Assembly: GCF_900116425.1 (NCBI RefSeq)
Contig: NZ_FPAS01000005.1
Span: 62,001 to 126,000, forward strand
DNA from: Lishizhenia tianjinensis
GTDB taxonomy: Bacteria; Bacteroidota; Bacteroidia; Flavobacteriales_D; Crocinitomicaceae
Reading direction: 5' to 3'
DNA length: 64,000 nt
Positions 36,133 to 45,657 of the stretch are shown in pieces. The translations under genes were made by a program, and so were the position numbers. Below the pieces are notes generated by a model. That model was not told where the DNA came from. It ran no database searches and worked only from the letters and a program-made list of their open reading frames with translations. Every line of letters starts with the position of its first letter. Position 1 is the first letter of the stretch.

Positions 36133-37653
36133 ATGTCTATAACCGGTAATTTGTTAAAAGAAACTGCGCGACTCAGTTACGAATTTTTACCTCGCACGGT
36201 AAGGAATCAAGCTCAGGATTTTACATTAGAAAAGCTCCTACAAAAAGCAAAGAAAACAGAGCTAGGAATGCACTTCGATTTTGAAGGAATTCTGAATCAT
36301 ACAGACACTACAGCCGAATTCATGCGAAAATTACCGCTCTATACTTATGCGGATTTTCACAAAGAATGGTTGTATAAATCACTCCAAGGAGAAAAGAATG
36401 TGATTTGGCCAGGGAAAATAAATTATTTCGCTTTGTCGTCAGGAACTACGGTAGATGCCAGTAAAAAAATACCTGTTTCGGATAAGATGATACGTCAATT
36501 TCAACGTACCAGTTTTCAACAATTGGCAGAGCTTTATGAATTTGACCTTCACCCTAAATTTTATAATTCTTCTGTACTTACCGTTGGTGGATCTACCAAA
36601 TTAGAGCGTACAAAAGATTATCTACAAGGCGACCTTTCTGGTATACTACAAAAAAATAAAAGTTTCGTTTTCAAGCCCTTTACAAAACCCAATAGCAGTA
36701 TAGCCAAGCTATCGGATTGGAATGAAAAAATGGAGCAAATTATAGCTAAGGCACCGTCGTGGGACATAGGAGTTATTGCGGGTGTTCCAACTTGGGTATT
36801 GATGCTGATTAACGGAATAGTAAAAACACATAAATTAAAGAGTATACATGACATTTGGCCTAATTTTTCACTGTACCTGCACGGTGGCGTTTTTCTTGAT
36901 GGTTATCGCGAGAAAATTGAAGCACTCTGCAGCAAAGAAGTCTTCTTCCAAAACACATTGTTAGCATCTGAAGGTTATTTTGCTTATCAGAAAAATGTTT
37001 ATCAGAAAGGTTTGAATTTACTTTTAAACCATGGAGTGTTTTACGAATTTCTAGAGGAAAAGTACTTTTCTTTGGTCAATGAAGAACACAATATTAAAGA
37101 CCTACCAACCTTAAGTTTGAGTCAAATAGAAGTAGGTAAAAACTATGGATTAATCATCTCTACTTGTTCTGGATTATGGCGTTATTTAATAGGAGATGTT
37201 GTGCGTTTTCAAGACTTAAAAGATTTTAGATTTGATTTGGTAGGAAGAGTTTCTCAAACTTTGAATAGTGTTGGAGAACATTTGTCCATAGAAAATTTAA
37301 ATGATGCTGTAAATAGAACAGCCGCAACCTTTGGCCTAAACGTACAGGAGTTTTGTGTATATCCGTCTAAAAGTGGAAACCGACATAACTGGTATATAGG
37401 TGTAAATGCAAAGGTTGATACACGTCGTTTTGAAGTAGAACTCAACAGTAATCTTTGCGCGTTGAATGACGACTACAAAACATTGCGTAAATACATGTTG
37501 AAAAGTCCGAAAGTAATCGCCTTACCCGTTGAGAAATTCTATGACTTTTTAGAAAGTAGAAATAAATTGGGCGGACAACATAAGTTTGCCCGCGTCATGA
37601 ATAAAAATCAAGCCTTGGCTTGGGAAGCTTTTTTAACACGTCTGGATTTGTAA
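36133..37653 (+). CDS. GH3 family acyl-adenylating enzyme
   Basis: The 506-residue protein matches the bacterial branch of the GH3 family (plant auxin-responsive amido synthetases). Seen motifs are the ATP-binding loop YFALSSGTTVDASKKIPVS, YLHGGVFLDGYREKIE, NTLLASEGYFAYQ, YGLIISTCSGLWRYLIGDVVRF and FDLVGRVSQTLNSVGEHLS. These belong to the ANL-like adenylate fold. The bacterial substrate is not established. The 3' end overlaps the convergent EamA gene by 46 bases. Confidence 0.9.
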   Translation: MSITGNLLKETARLSYEFLPRTVRNQAQDFTLEKLLQKAKKTELGMHFDFEGILNHTDTTAEFMRKLPLYTYADFHKEWLYKSLQGEKNVIWPGKINYFALSSGTTVDASKKIPVSDKMIRQFQRTSFQQLAELYEFDLHPKFYNSSVLTVGGSTKLERTKDYLQGDLSGILQKNKSFVFKPFTKPNSSIAKLSDWNEKMEQIIAKAPSWDIGVIAGVPTWVLMLINGIVKTHKLKSIHDIWPNFSLYLHGGVFLDGYREKIEALCSKEVFFQNTLLASEGYFAYQKNVYQKGLNLLLNHGVFYEFLEEKYFSLVNEEHNIKDLPTLSLSQIEVGKNYGLIISTCSGLWRYLIGDVVRFQDLKDFRFDLVGRVSQTLNSVGEHLSIENLNDAVNRTAATFGLNVQEFCVYPSKSGNRHNWYIGVNAKVDTRRFEVELNSNLCALNDDYKTLRKYMLKSPKVIALPVEKFYDFLESRNKLGGQHKFARVMNKNQALAWEAFLTRLDL

Positions 37654-38537
37654 TACTTCACCATACCATTGAAAAATACGGCGAATACAATAAGGAAAGC
37701 TCCGAGGTAGAAGTATTCGCCCACTTTTTCATTTTCGTTTAAAAAGAGAGCGGCAATAATCATGGTATAAATAGGCTCCATGTTTATACTCAAGGAAACT
37801 GTAAAAGCACCTAAAAGTTTGGTGGTTTCTACCGATGCTAAAAAGGCCACAGAAGTACAAATTATCCCTAAGAATAATAACCAAGCCACATCCTCACCAT
37901 TGATTTTTGTTAAGTTGGCCTGAAGTTCATTGAACCCGAAAGTTGGTGCCAATAACAAACAAACAGATAAGAGTATAAAACCACTAAACATTTCGTAAAG
38001 TGTGATGGTAGCGGCAGATGTTTTATTTACTAAGTATCCATTGAAAGTTGCAAAAAGTGCCGCAAATAAACCAGCCATGAGTCCGAAAACGATGCCCAAA
38101 ACATTGGTTTCTACTGTAGAATCAAAGGTAATAATGAGTATACCTGCAACAACCAAAAGACTTAAAACAAATTCAGAAGCCAAAAATTTTCGTTTCATTA
38201 CTATGGGCTCTAACCAAGAAACGTGCATGGTTGCAGTTGCCGCACAAACTATGGCTAAAGATGCTGTGGATACCTGAACACTCAAAAAGAAAAATAACCA
38301 GTGTAAGGCTACTAAAAATCCAACGCCCACTGTTTTTAAGGCAGTAGCTTTGTGTTGAATGATGATTTTCTTTTTCAGGATGAGCATGAACGCAAGCAAG
38401 GAAAGAAAGGCAATTCCCATTCTATACCATACAATTCCAAGGGCATCTAGATTTATCCATTTACCAAGAATAGCCGTGTAACCCCAAAGGAAAATAACGA
38501 TGTGAAGTAGGATCTGATATTTAAAAACTTTGCTCAT
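37608..38537 (-). CDS. EamA/DMT family transporter
   Basis: The 309-residue protein shows ten hydrophobic segments in two EamA repeats (starting about residues 8 and 150), with GYTAILGKWINLDALGIVWYRMGIAFL and a conserved glutamate-containing segment near SINMEPIYTMIIAALFLNE. It is a predicted inner-membrane metabolite exporter (drug/metabolite transporter superfamily); the substrate is unknown. The last 46 bases overlap the end of the GH3-family gene on the other strand. Confidence 0.88.
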   Translation of the reverse strand: MSKVFKYQILLHIVIFLWGYTAILGKWINLDALGIVWYRMGIAFLSLLAFMLILKKKIIIQHKATALKTVGVGFLVALHWLFFFLSVQVSTASLAIVCAATATMHVSWLEPIVMKRKFLASEFVLSLLVVAGILIITFDSTVETNVLGIVFGLMAGLFAALFATFNGYLVNKTSAATITLYEMFSGFILLSVCLLLAPTFGFNELQANLTKINGEDVAWLLFLGIICTSVAFLASVETTKLLGAFTVSLSINMEPIYTMIIAALFLNENEKVGEYFYLGAFLIVFAVFFNGMVKYYKSRRVKKASQAKA

Positions 38538-38668
38538 TGTAACTAAAAATGTGGCGCAAATTTCGGTAGAATGATTGATTTCTAATGCAATTTGAAAAAA
38601 TAATAATGTCCATACATGTCTTTTTGAGCTATTCTTCCGTTCTTCGTTGAAACTTAATTTTACCTAAA

Positions 38669-39922
38669 ATGTCAAAAACCTTAAAAAACTACCTCCTCTT
38701 TTGTTTATTGCTTCTTAGTTTTTTCTGGGTTATTATGCCTACTTCCGGACATGGATATGATACGTATTGTTGGCGTATCTGGACAGAACACGTTTTCCAC
38801 GTGGGCTTACCAAATATCTATTATGGAAGTACAGATTACTTGCCTTTGTATCACTACATTTTAATGCTTTATGGTGAAGCTCAGGGTAGTGTAGAGGCCA
38901 TAGGTCGCAACCTACATTATCTAAAATTAGTTACCCTTTGCTTTCAATTTGTAAGTGGTTATTTTCTTATAAAATTGCTTTGGACCAGTAAAATGACTTG
39001 GGAAAGAGCCTTGTTATTTGCAGCTGCTTTTTTGCTGAATATAGCCGTAATGTATAACACTTTAATTTGGGGACAAGTAGATGGTATCCTTACCTGTTTT
39101 GTATTCATTGCTATCTATTATGCCTACAAGAAAAGGGTCGTATTATCACTTATTTTTACCATACTGGCTTTGAATTTTAAACTCCAAGGCATCATCTTCT
39201 TACCCTTGATAGTTTTGTTATTACTTCCCGTTATCAAGGAAAATATTACTTGGAAAAAAGTAAGTATTTGGGTATTGGTTCCACTCAATATACAGTTATT
39301 AATATTATTACCTTTCATTTATTCAAATACCTTAGGGAATGTATGGAATGTTGTTAGCGGTTCTTTTGGTAAATATCCTTCCGTTTCAATGAATGCGTAT
39401 AACTTTTGGTTTTTACTCTTTGATGGTGATTTGATGAAAATTGAAGACAGTACTCTTTACCTGGGATTGAGTTATAAACAATGGGGATTACTCTTATTTT
39501 TTGCTTTTAGCTTTCTAACCTTATGGCCCTTGTTACTTCAAGTTTGGAGGGCAGTTTTTAACCAAATAAGCTTTAATTTTCCTATGGATAAAATGTTGCT
39601 AATAGCCGCCTTAATTCCTTTGTTGTTCTTTTTCTTCAACACGCAAATGCACGAGCGTTACAGTCACCCGGCTTTAATTTTCTTAATAGCTTATGGTTTA
39701 TTAAGTAAGAGGTTTTTAATCCCTGTACTCGGATGCATGGCATACTTTTTAAATATGGAAGATGTCTTTAGGTTTCTGGCCTTAAAGAAGTATGGAATAT
39801 TATTTTTTGATACAGATTTTATCGCTGCACTTTACCTGTTGTGCATTCTTTTGTTATTGAAAGATTTGTATGGAATCAGGTTTTTTAAGAGGGAAAGAAA
39901 ACTCTTTTTCTTCGGAAGATAA
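38669..39922 (+). CDS. Polytopic membrane glycosyltransferase-like protein (GT-C type)
   Basis: The 417-residue protein has about ten or eleven hydrophobic segments. The first loop has HGYDTYCWRIWTEHVFHVGLPNIYYGSTDYLPLYHY, with acidic and aromatic residues as in GT-C transferases, and NTLIWGQVDGILTCFVFIAI resembles the WGQ.D motif of Gpi18-like/bacterial mannosyltransferase relatives. It probably transfers a sugar from a polyprenyl-phosphate donor on the periplasmic face. The acceptor is unknown. It precedes holB by 38 bases. Confidence 0.7.
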   Translation: MSKTLKNYLLFCLLLLSFFWVIMPTSGHGYDTYCWRIWTEHVFHVGLPNIYYGSTDYLPLYHYILMLYGEAQGSVEAIGRNLHYLKLVTLCFQFVSGYFLIKLLWTSKMTWERALLFAAAFLLNIAVMYNTLIWGQVDGILTCFVFIAIYYAYKKRVVLSLIFTILALNFKLQGIIFLPLIVLLLLPVIKENITWKKVSIWVLVPLNIQLLILLPFIYSNTLGNVWNVVSGSFGKYPSVSMNAYNFWFLLFDGDLMKIEDSTLYLGLSYKQWGLLLFFAFSFLTLWPLLLQVWRAVFNQISFNFPMDKMLLIAALIPLLFFFFNTQMHERYSHPALIFLIAYGLLSKRFLIPVLGCMAYFLNMEDVFRFLALKKYGILFFDTDFIAALYLLCILLLLKDLYGIRFFKRERKLFFFGR

Positions 39923-39960
39923 AATTCAAAAATTCCCATGTTTTTGGCTATTTTAGCCCC

Positions 39961-41079
39961 ATGCAATTTAAGGATGTTGTAGGACACAAAGCATTAAAAG
40001 ATCACATCATTAATGAGGTGAAAGAAGACAGGGTGAGTCATGCTCAACTCTTCTTTGGTAAAGCAGGTTACGGACCATTACCTTTGGTTTTGGCTTTTGT
40101 GCAATATATGTTTTGTCAAAACCCTACAGCAGAAGATAGTTGCGGTACGTGTCCTTCATGTAGAAAAGTAAGCAAGTTAGAACATCCTGATTTACATTTT
40201 TCTTTTCCTACCATACAGACCCTTTCCAAAACTTCGGATGGAATGATCAAGGAGTGGAGGGAGCAAGTTATTACTCAGCCTTATTTCAATTTGTACAATT
40301 GGATAGAGCGCATAGATGAAAAGAAACGTAAACCCATTATTGGGGTAGCAGAGAGCGCAGAGATTTTACGCAAGCTAACCTTAAAATCTTTTGAAGGCGG
40401 TAAAAAGGTTATGGTAATTTGGATGGCCGATGAAATGCACGTTTCCTGTTCGAATAAATTGTTGAAAATCATAGAAGAACCGCCCAAGGATACAGTTTTC
40501 TTTTTGATCAGTGAAAGTGTAGAGAACATTTTGCCGACCATTAATTCGCGTACACAAAACGTACATGTTCCGCGTATAGACGAGGATGATTTGATGCGTT
40601 ATTTGCTCCAGAAGAAGTTTACAACAGAAGCCTCTGTGAGCAGTATAGGTTTGCGTGCCGAAGGAAACTTGATAGAAGCGGTAGATCTTTCTGGTGCCCA
40701 CGAACAAAAAGATGTAAACAGAGAATATTTTGTTTCCTTGATGCGTGTGTGCTACAAGAAAGATGTAAAAAGTATGTTGGGCTGGGCAGATGAATTGGCA
40801 CAGTTGGGTAGAGAAAGACAAAAGAACTTCTTGAAGTACGGACTCTACATGATACGCCAAAGTATGATGAAGAATTATACCGACGATTTACTCATGCGTT
40901 GTTCCGACGAGGAAGCCGATTTCTTGGCCAAATTTGCCCGTTTTATTACCGGTAACAATGTTATGGACTTCTGCGAACTCTTCAACGATGCCCACTACAA
41001 CGTAGAGCGTAACGCCAACCCTAAAATTTTGTTTACCAACATTACTTTTGAAATCATGCGCTATATACATAGGGCATAA
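39961..41079 (+). CDS. holB: DNA polymerase III delta' subunit (HolB)
   Basis: The 372-residue AAA+ protein starts MQFKDVVGHKALKDHIINEV, typical for clamp-loader subunits. The P-loop position reads FFGKAGYGPLP without the GKT lysine/threonine, as expected for the non-hydrolysing delta' subunit. A zinc site is formed by Cys52, Cys61, Cys64 and Cys67. Sensor 1 (IWMADEMHVSCSNKLLKIIEEPP) and the SRT motif replace the usual SRC. It loads the beta clamp in the replisome. The C-terminal collar region is complete. Confidence 0.9.
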   Translation: MQFKDVVGHKALKDHIINEVKEDRVSHAQLFFGKAGYGPLPLVLAFVQYMFCQNPTAEDSCGTCPSCRKVSKLEHPDLHFSFPTIQTLSKTSDGMIKEWREQVITQPYFNLYNWIERIDEKKRKPIIGVAESAEILRKLTLKSFEGGKKVMVIWMADEMHVSCSNKLLKIIEEPPKDTVFFLISESVENILPTINSRTQNVHVPRIDEDDLMRYLLQKKFTTEASVSSIGLRAEGNLIEAVDLSGAHEQKDVNREYFVSLMRVCYKKDVKSMLGWADELAQLGRERQKNFLKYGLYMIRQSMMKNYTDDLLMRCSDEEADFLAKFARFITGNNVMDFCELFNDAHYNVERNANPKILFTNITFEIMRYIHRA

Positions 41080-41082
41080 AAA

Positions 41083-41106
41083 AACGGAAGCCTTTCGACT
41101 CCCGTT
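41083..41106. terminator. Bidirectional terminator after holB
   Basis: AACGG (41083-41087) with AG (41089-41090) pairs with CT (41099-41100) and CCGTT (41102-41106), with one mismatch. A-rich bases on the left give a T tract for the minus strand. Confidence 0.65.
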
Positions 41107-41127
41107 CTTCTATTTCACAGCTATCGT

Positions 41128-41838
41128 TTAATAATAGAGTTTTAAGGTATCTATACCATTTTCACCAGTAAGTCTAAGGGTGTCTTCAATGATATAAGTA
41201 CTGTCATTTTTGGTAACCTCCAACTGAGAAAGAAAGATGCGTTGGTTATCAACTCGCGTGGCCGTTAAATGATCTGTACAACCCTCGAAGTAACCAGATG
41301 GAGAAAATGAATTTGAACCACTATGTGGAAACCAATATGACCACGTATTATCACTACCTAATGTCAAATCTTTGAACCTCCATCTTACTTTATCATTTGC
41401 GTCAAAACAGTTGATATTTTTAAAATGATGTATCCACTGTATTTTTTGTACAACACAGTAATTAAGTATGTTTTCTAGGTCCTTAGATATGGCGTAGTAA
41501 GGAGAAGGTTCAAAAATCAACTCTTTTCCTTCTGTAAAGCTTAAATCAACCTCAGGTATGTATTCATATTTAGCTTTATCGGCAGCATTGAAAACATAAG
41601 AAGCTCTACCACTTGCGTCAGTGTATCCCTCCCATACTAGTTCCATTTTTGATTCTTTGGGAAGTATATAGCTTTTCATTCTATAAATTTTTACCTGAAC
41701 CCCCTCAAATTCCTCGAGGGTTACTGGGTTAAACAAATGGAAATGAACTCGTGTTTCTTTGTTAGATTTTTTAATGCATCCAGTCGTTAAAATTAAAAGA
41801 CTAGAGTACAATAATACGTTGTGTACTAAATTTTTCAT
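41128..41838 (-). CDS. Predicted lipoprotein, unknown function
   Basis: From the ATG at 41838 the product is 236 residues with a lipoprotein signal (MKNLVHNVLLYSSLLILTTGC; lipobox LTTGC). The mature part begins with VHFHLFNPVTLEEFEGVQVKIYR and GYTDASGRASYVFNA, which looks like a carboxypeptidase-regulatory/Ig-like beta domain. The C-terminal half has four cysteines in a beta-rich region. It overlaps the end of the upstream hydrolase-like gene by 38 bases, so the two are translationally coupled. I recognise no family. Confidence 0.75.
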   Translation of the reverse strand: MKNLVHNVLLYSSLLILTTGCIKKSNKETRVHFHLFNPVTLEEFEGVQVKIYRMKSYILPKESKMELVWEGYTDASGRASYVFNAADKAKYEYIPEVDLSFTEGKELIFEPSPYYAISKDLENILNYCVVQKIQWIHHFKNINCFDANDKVRWRFKDLTLGSDNTWSYWFPHSGSNSFSPSGYFEGCTDHLTATRVDNQRIFLSQLEVTKNDSTYIIEDTLRLTGENGIDTLKLYY

Positions 41839-44653
41839 GGTTATTAATTTTAATAATATAAACACCCTTCGTAAGCTGTAATTCTTGTTTGTTTTCTAGT
41901 ATATTTCCTTGGGTGATAAGTTGACCACTAAGAGAATATACTGCGTAGGAATAACCTATATTGAACTCTTCTAAAAAGTTTAAAAAGACGGTACCATTCG
42001 ACGGGTTAGGGTATATATTTACCCATTTATCTTCCTTAGAATCAAATGTATTTCTTTGAGAGCTATTTTCGCTATTGGGATTTTGAGTGTTAGTTGAATA
42101 CGAACTCTTTGAGCGTATACATTCAACATTTTCAATTTTGAAATGAGAATTCGTACCTGCGAGAATATCTGTACCGACTTTAATAATTATTTCTTCTCCA
42201 GCCTTAACATTTATTCTTGAATTGGCTTGAAAAAAAGCTTTTTTAAAGTCGGTTCTATCCGTTACTTTCTCACCTATATAAACCTTTTTAGGTGCATGAA
42301 TAGTTGCCTGATAAGTGTAATTATTTCTACAAAAGCCACCATAATTTTCATTTTGTATGTAGGCATTTTCATGATCAACTTCATAAAGACAGAAATCTAA
42401 AAGTGGATGGATGAATGAATTGCCAGCACGTACAAAAGGCTCGTCATAATTTAAGTAGTCGTATCTTTCAACTTTGTTACACAGAATATGTTCTTCATTA
42501 ATATTAGAGGAAAAAACAGCATCAAAGGGTGTTACTTGGTTATAGTGATTGTTTGGATAAGGTAAATGGGGATATCCATAAAATTCATTTGAATTTCCCG
42601 AATTATAATCTTGTAAAGATTTAAACATAAGTTTATTATCAGCCATGCTATAATCCATCCTATGATTTGAAGAATTAGGATCAAAATTTTGAATATCATG
42701 GCAGAAAATTGTCGGGGTAAAACAAAATTGAGTGTATTTCTTTTTTTCATCTGGAGTACCAAGTGGAAAAGATAATGTCATTAACATAACAATGGCATCT
42801 AGAGGATTGTCATTAACAGTTACGGTTCCACCTGGAGCATTATCGAGGACTAAACATTCTGAATTGGTAACAAATTGATTGAGAGCAAGCCAATTACCTT
42901 TACTAATTTTTTCCTTCCAAGCAAATACTTCATTTCCACCTTGTAAATTAAATTGACTACTTGTTTTATTGTCCATATATGTTTTTTGGAACGGTATTAA
43001 TCCTTCAATATGAGGGTAGGGATACTGTTGATTTGTATTATTATAATTTCCTTTATTTGCTCCTTGGGCAATAGAAATATTTCTCGTGAAAGAAGGATAT
43101 CCAGGTATATGGGTGTTTTTAATATGATTGTAGGTATTAAAAGTATTCATCAATTGATTTCTAAATGTACTTGGTCCTTGATTAGGAGTTTCGTTAAAAG
43201 CTACATCTCCAGTTTCTTTATAATAATAGTGTAATAACTCTTGAGTTAGAGGAGCCTCTAGAATTTGATTTAGACCATCTAAATACAATCCTAAATTGGG
43301 CCAATCAGAATTATTATACATATGTTTAACCATGTGTTGAGCAGCCAGTGGGATATTAGCACCTTGATGTTCTCCGTCGAAGGAAATAAATAATTTAGTT
43401 TGATGATGGATGTTGTTTTCATGTAGGTGACTATATTCCATTTTGAGTAACGCTAGTCGAGTAGCAATTGCTCCGGCACTGTAGGATAGGATTACATTTT
43501 CTTCATATGATCCATTAGAGTTTTTGAGGTAGTTTATATACTCTATTAAATTTATTAGGACATTAGCATTTCTTTCAGCGTGTTCATTAGGTGGAAAAAA
43601 CTTACAAATCACAATATCATAACCATTGTTTCTCATAGTTTCAATCAAACCAAAATTGTTAAAATCTGTATATAAATCATCGAAATTCGCTGGCCATTTT
43701 GCTTTAAATATGTTAAGGTTATTAAAGTGTTGATTATCAGTGTATGGTCCCCATCCGGCAACAACTATAAATGGTTTTACTAATTTATTTCTACCACATG
43801 CATATTTAATTCTGTACTGTAATTCTGGGTCGTACTTAAGGCCGTCAATAGTTCCACTTATATCGAATTCAAATTTTTCTGCTTTTCCTTCTAAAGGGTT
43901 TGTCTTAAGAATGTTTAAATGAAAAGTATTTGAGAAAGTAGTGGCATCATCATAAATAATTTTGATTTTTAATTCTCTTAATTCTTGGTCTATGTGGTCG
44001 AATAAACGAAAGGTTTCATTTTCGAATAAGGAGTATGTTCTTCCATTGATCGTTAACTCTACTCGTTTTATTCCTTTTTCTGTGTTGGTTAGGAAGTAGT
44101 CGTTGTTCCAGTAAAATCTCACATTTGGATTGATGAGGTTGGTTATAAAAGGTCCGGCCATTTGAACGTTGACCATATAAGCGTCATTCTCCGTGAACAT
44201 GGGGTAGGGTTTATCACTGCTCCAGTCTTTGACAATTCGTTCCTTGTCTAATTTCAAACGTTCAAAATCCATATCAAAAATTAAAAGAGGTATGTCCATG
44301 TTTGCGTTTGGTGTTACACGGTAGAAATCAGCGTAGATAGGAGAAGTAATATCTGTTTTTTTAAAGGTTTGATCTACGTCAGATTTCTCCATGATGTGCA
44401 ACATTTGTATCAATTTGTCTCCATTGGCTTTATCCGGATTTCGCAACTCAGATAAGTAGGAGTTGAAGTTAAACTCTTCATCCATCCATTGATAATCTAA
44501 GTTTAAAAGGTAGCCTGAGCTGAATGTTGTAAGGTTAGTATTTGAGTAGGCGTATTCAACATACTCTTGTTTTGAACTAAAGGTTCTTTCTTCTGTTTGT
44601 GCCGCTAGCATTCCGCTAGCGCACACAATTAATATGTAGATTAGGTTTTTCAT
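41801..44653 (-). CDS. T9SS type A sorted protein with alpha/beta-hydrolase-like core
   Basis: The 950-residue protein has a signal peptide (1-18, ending LAAQ). A central region (about 285-500) looks like an alpha/beta hydrolase: KPFIVVAGWGPYTDN (oxyanion strand), GYDIVICKFFPPNEHAERNANVLINLIEYIN and the nucleophile elbow VILSYSAGAIATRLAL (SxSxG instead of GxSxG), then LFISFDGEHQGANIPLA. It ends with a T9SS type A sorting domain (INIYPNPSNG-like WVNIYPNPSNGTVFLNF ... GVYIIKINN). A lipase or esterase displayed at the surface is likely but the substrate is unknown. It is the second gene of a three-gene minus-strand operon (7-base gap from the first). Confidence 0.75.
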   Translation of the reverse strand: MKNLIYILIVCASGMLAAQTEERTFSSKQEYVEYAYSNTNLTTFSSGYLLNLDYQWMDEEFNFNSYLSELRNPDKANGDKLIQMLHIMEKSDVDQTFKKTDITSPIYADFYRVTPNANMDIPLLIFDMDFERLKLDKERIVKDWSSDKPYPMFTENDAYMVNVQMAGPFITNLINPNVRFYWNNDYFLTNTEKGIKRVELTINGRTYSLFENETFRLFDHIDQELRELKIKIIYDDATTFSNTFHLNILKTNPLEGKAEKFEFDISGTIDGLKYDPELQYRIKYACGRNKLVKPFIVVAGWGPYTDNQHFNNLNIFKAKWPANFDDLYTDFNNFGLIETMRNNGYDIVICKFFPPNEHAERNANVLINLIEYINYLKNSNGSYEENVILSYSAGAIATRLALLKMEYSHLHENNIHHQTKLFISFDGEHQGANIPLAAQHMVKHMYNNSDWPNLGLYLDGLNQILEAPLTQELLHYYYKETGDVAFNETPNQGPSTFRNQLMNTFNTYNHIKNTHIPGYPSFTRNISIAQGANKGNYNNTNQQYPYPHIEGLIPFQKTYMDNKTSSQFNLQGGNEVFAWKEKISKGNWLALNQFVTNSECLVLDNAPGGTVTVNDNPLDAIVMLMTLSFPLGTPDEKKKYTQFCFTPTIFCHDIQNFDPNSSNHRMDYSMADNKLMFKSLQDYNSGNSNEFYGYPHLPYPNNHYNQVTPFDAVFSSNINEEHILCNKVERYDYLNYDEPFVRAGNSFIHPLLDFCLYEVDHENAYIQNENYGGFCRNNYTYQATIHAPKKVYIGEKVTDRTDFKKAFFQANSRINVKAGEEIIIKVGTDILAGTNSHFKIENVECIRSKSSYSTNTQNPNSENSSQRNTFDSKEDKWVNIYPNPSNGTVFLNFLEEFNIGYSYAVYSLSGQLITQGNILENKQELQLTKGVYIIKINNHEKFSTQRIIVL

Positions 44654-44660
44654 GACTCAA

Positions 44661-45368
44661 CTATTTAAGGTTAGCACTAATTTGTTGAATAATTAAGGTT
44701 TGTTGTACCAACAACTCTTGCTGCGCTTTCAATACTTTTTGCTGTTCTTCCAAGGTAGCTTTGAGTTGAGCTTGTTCTTTGTTTTGAGCAATTAAGTACA
44801 AGGTTAATTCTTCTACTTTCTCCATGAGTAATTTGTTGCTTGCTCCTAGGTCTAAACCTCCAGAAATTATAGAGTCTGCAGCGGGAACATTAGGTAGATG
44901 ACCTTCTTGTGCTATATAGTTTTCTAGGCTATCTAAACTAATGAGGTCATATTTGTCTTCAAAAACGTAATCTGGCCAAGCATCTAAGTTTACTCTAATT
45001 TCTCGAGCATATAAAACACCTGCATTTGTAAGTTTGAGTACTTTTTGGTGGTTGTTTTCAACCAACATAATGTTAGCGTCAGCGGTTTTGGATAATCCAG
45101 AACTAATGTGGAGATTAGCTTCGGGGTTCATGACTTGAATTCCGACTTTTGCATTGGTAGGACATGCTGAAATGGTTACAATTTTTCCGGGATAACTGGC
45201 CCAAGAAGGCGTTCCGTTAATCATGTTTCCATACTTGTCTTGACAATTAATTTGATAATCTCCATTTTGTAAATCGTCGTTAGAGACAGCTTGTGCAATA
45301 CTGTAAGAACATGTTAATGTTAGACTTGCGATTGCAATGATTCGAGTAGTTAATTTTAAAGTTTTCAT
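44661..45368 (-). CDS. Exported protein with tail-fibre-like C-terminal segment and coiled coil
   Basis: The 235-residue protein has a signal peptide (1-26, ending IAQA). The middle has VGIQVMNPEANLHISS, a pattern of Bacteroidota exported repeat/tail-fibre-like proteins. It continues with WPDYVFEDKYDLISLDSLENYI, GHLPNVP and GLDLGASNKLLMEKVEELTLYLI. The last 50 residues form a Gln-rich coiled coil, probably for trimerisation. This C-terminal module is widespread in the phylum but has no clear function. It is the first gene of the operon with the hydrolase-like protein and lipoprotein. Confidence 0.78.
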   Translation of the reverse strand: MKTLKLTTRIIAIASLTLTCSYSIAQAVSNDDLQNGDYQINCQDKYGNMINGTPSWASYPGKIVTISACPTNAKVGIQVMNPEANLHISSGLSKTADANIMLVENNHQKVLKLTNAGVLYAREIRVNLDAWPDYVFEDKYDLISLDSLENYIAQEGHLPNVPAADSIISGGLDLGASNKLLMEKVEELTLYLIAQNKEQAQLKATLEEQQKVLKAQQELLVQQTLIIQQISANLK

Positions 45369-45392
45369 CTTGTTAGGTTTTTAGATTTGTTG

Positions 45393-45425
45393 TAAATGTA
45401 TCACCTTGTTCATATTCAATGCAAA
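45393..45425 (-). promoter_or_regulatory. Promoter of the 45.4-41.1 kb operon
   Basis: On the minus strand TTTG (45422-45425) and TACATTTA (45393-45400) are separated by 21 bases. This fits the Bacteroidota promoter with one change in the last base of the -7 element. It lies 25 bases from the start at 45368. Confidence 0.65.
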
Positions 45426-45442
45426 TGAAAACCAGTGATTTA

Positions 45443-45469
45443 CGAGAATCCACAGGGTAAGGATTCTCG
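45443..45469. repeat. Perfect 9-bp inverted repeat in divergent intergenic region
   Basis: CGAGAATCC (45443-45451) and GGATTCTCG (45461-45469) are perfect complements with a 9-base spacer. It lies just upstream of the minus-strand promoter, and no T tract follows, so an operator is at least as likely as a terminator. Confidence 0.55.
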
Positions 45470-45657
45470 CAAGTAGAGTATATATTTTAAGTTTAAGTTA
45501 TTGGTTTACAGTGTTTTGATGTTTGTTTTTTTTGTTTTTCCTTGTAAATTAACTTTTTGAAGGAAAGTATTGCAGGTGAAAAAATTAATACATAAAGTAA
45601 GGTGAAACCGTAAGTCGATTTCTAATCTGAAATATTTCCTACTTTTAAATCAAAAAA

